Shown here: positions 5,326 through 6,025 of the stretch, one piece after another
How the letters are laid out: each line of letters starts with the position of its first letter
How positions within the stretch are numbered: position 1 is the first letter of the stretch
From: a bacterium
Lineage (GTDB): Bacteria; Oederibacteriota; JAJYGY01
Direction: 5' to 3'
Assembly: GCA_021790555.1 (NCBI GenBank)
Contig: JAJYGY010000389.1
Location: forward strand, 1 to 6,025
DNA: 6,025 nt
Notes under the pieces: model-generated
Database searches by the model: none
Told to the model about the DNA's origin: nothing
The model's input: only the letters and a program-made list of their open reading frames with translations
Position numbers and translations under genes: made by a program

Positions 5326-6025
5326 CGCGCCATCCAGAGTTTGGCAGGACCTCCCTGCCTCTGGGCCAAACCATCCGGTCCCAGGCACAGGACGTAATAC
5401 AGCCCGTTGTCCAACCCCGGCGCGTAAACCTTCAGGGGATTCCATCCCTGCCGGCATTCCGATTGTACCACACCTTCCGCCACTTTGACGAACGCCTCGT
5501 CGTACACCACTATCCTCAGGCTCTGCGTCCGCCCCAGCAGCCGCACTTCCAGGCCCAGCCAGGGTCCGGACTGCGGGTTCGGCACCGGAACCACCTGTTC
5601 CACCAGGCCTCCACCGCTTTCCCCGCCGGCCGGCCCCGCCTGGTTTGCCGGGGGAGTCACCGTGCCCGCCGTCGCGTCCGTGGTCGCGGAAATGGCGGGA
5701 GTGGGGCTGGCCGTGGTTGAAGGCGTCGGCGTGGCCGTGCCCGTCAGGCCCATGGTGGCCGTTTCCGTCGCCCGCGGACTGGGGCTGGCCGATGCCGACG
5801 GCGTCGGCGTGGCCGTGCCCGTCAGGCCCATGGTGGCCGTTTCCGTCGCCCGCGGACTGGGGCTGGCCGTGGTCGACGGCGTCGGCGTGGCCGTGCCCGT
5901 CAGGCCCGTTGTGGCCGTTTCCGTCGCCCGCGGACTGGGGCTGGCCGATGCCGACGGCGTCGGCGTGGCCGTGCCCGTCAGGCCCATGGTGGCCGTTTCC
6001 GTCGCCCGCGGACTGGGGCTGGCCG
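5322..6025 (-). CDS. C-terminal part of a secreted repeat-linker protein with the shared C-terminal domain; 5' end off window
   Basis: The frame is open from the right edge to TGA at 5322-5324, giving 233 residues; the true start and N-terminal domains lie beyond the window. An internal ATG at 5987 sits inside the repeat and is not a credible start. The visible part begins with a 26-residue Thr/Ser/Pro/Ala repeat (units contain ATETATMGLTGTATPTPS), passes through a Gly/Pro-rich hinge, and ends in an 89-residue domain from VPVPNPQ to AKLWMAR. By hand alignment this domain is about half identical (46 of 89) to the C-terminus of the downstream GH128 protein; it shares PNPQ-GPWLG, a central YD, QGWNP, APGL, GLYY, QR-GG and AKLW. 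It is therefore likely exported and displayed in the same way. Its enzymatic or binding function cannot be told from this fragment. The stop codon overlaps the next start as ATGA, which places it upstream in the same operon. Confidence 0.85.
   Translation of the reverse strand, partial: ASPSPRATETATMGLTGTATPTPSASASPSPRATETATTGLTGTATPTPSTTASPSPRATETATMGLTGTATPTPSASASPSPRATETATMGLTGTATPTPSTTASPTPAISATTDATAGTVTPPANQAGPAGGESGGGLVEQVVPVPNPQSGPWLGLEVRLLGRTQSLRIVVYDEAFVKVAEGVVQSECRQGWNPLKVYAPGLDNGLYYVLCLGPDGLAQRQGGPAKLWMAR
5325..5591 (-). other. C-terminal domain of the repeat-linker protein, paralogue of the GH128 C-terminal domain
   Basis: The 89 residues from VPVPNPQ to AKLWMAR align without gaps to the GH128 C-terminus, about half identical. 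The N-terminal GPWLG and the C-terminal QGWNP-to-AKLW halves are best conserved, while the middle strands vary, as expected of a fold kept for recognition rather than catalysis. Confidence 0.6.
5702..6025 (-). repeat. 78-bp in-frame tandem repeat, about four copies, continuing off the right edge
   Basis: Equivalent points recur at 5751, 5829, 5907 and 5985, exactly 78 bases apart, and the copies are nearly identical in DNA. Each encodes 26 residues of the type TGTATPTPS..ASPSPRATETAT. Copies alternate between a Ser-Ala-Ser and a Ser-Thr-Thr variant, giving a higher-order period of 156 bases. The copy nearest the stop is the most diverged. Because 78 is a multiple of three, copy-number change would alter linker length without breaking the frame. 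Confidence 0.95.

Noticed and set aside
5343..5359. Inverted repeat GGCAGG / CCTGCC with a 5-base loop just upstream of the GH128 start
   Set aside because: It falls inside conserved codons of the upstream gene, is short, has no U-tract and has no counterpart at the other junction, so it is probably chance rather than a terminator or operator.
1420..5397. Very long plus-strand open frame of 1325 codons
   Set aside because: It is the codon-aligned antisense shadow of the GH128 gene. Its product is Gly/Arg/Ala/Val-rich with no domain, whereas the minus strand gives signal peptide, catalytic motifs and repeats.
5326..5457. N-terminal extension of the GH128 protein to an in-frame ATG at 5457
   Set aside because: The extra 44 residues lie over the conserved C-terminal domain of the upstream gene and would bury the signal peptide; the ATGA overlap supports ATG 5325.
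5702..6025. CRISPR array or mobile-element repeat
   Set aside because: The units are contiguous, without spacers, in frame, and encode a regular Thr/Ser/Pro linker; no cas gene or terminal inverted repeats are present.

Overview
The window is a gapless stretch of GC-rich bacterial DNA in which all coding capacity lies on the minus strand. It holds three co-directional genes for large secreted proteins, read right to left: a gene cut by the right edge (5322-6025), a complete gene (1291-5325) and a gene cut by the left edge (1-1294). Both junctions are 4-base ATGA overlaps, so the three most likely form one translationally coupled operon. There is no intergenic DNA, and I see no promoter, terminator, RNA gene, mobile element or CRISPR array. 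No stretch over 300 bases lacks a gene.

The middle gene encodes a modular enzyme of 1344 residues. In order it has a signal peptide, a GH128-type glycoside hydrolase domain (predicted endo-beta-1,3-glucanase), two CBM6-like domains, a short Thr/Pro linker, two tandem CBM11/CIA30-like jelly rolls, a Ser/Thr/Pro/Ala linker of about 200 residues, and a C-terminal beta-sandwich domain starting at VPNPQ and ending in AKLWVLR. The right-hand gene shows only its C-terminal 233 residues: a 26-residue (78-bp) tandem repeat linker followed by a close paralogue of the same C-terminal domain. The left-hand gene has a signal peptide, a galactose-binding-like jelly roll, a Thr/Pro linker, a malectin (CBM57-like) domain and the start of another Ser/Thr/Pro linker.

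The genes appear to build a set of exported polysaccharide-handling proteins: one cleaves a beta-glucan, its CBMs and the malectin protein bind glycans, and the shared C-terminal domain probably handles export or surface attachment. That domain resembles type IX secretion (T9SS) type-A sorting domains in layout, but this is inference. Codon use is extremely GC-rich, which creates very long antisense shadow frames.

The organism cannot be named from the sequence. GC-rich DNA, long TPTPSAT-type linkers and PNP-type C-terminal domains recall environmental candidate-phylum bacteria such as FCPU426 or Elusimicrobiota-like lineages, or FCB-group bacteria. This is a low-confidence guess.
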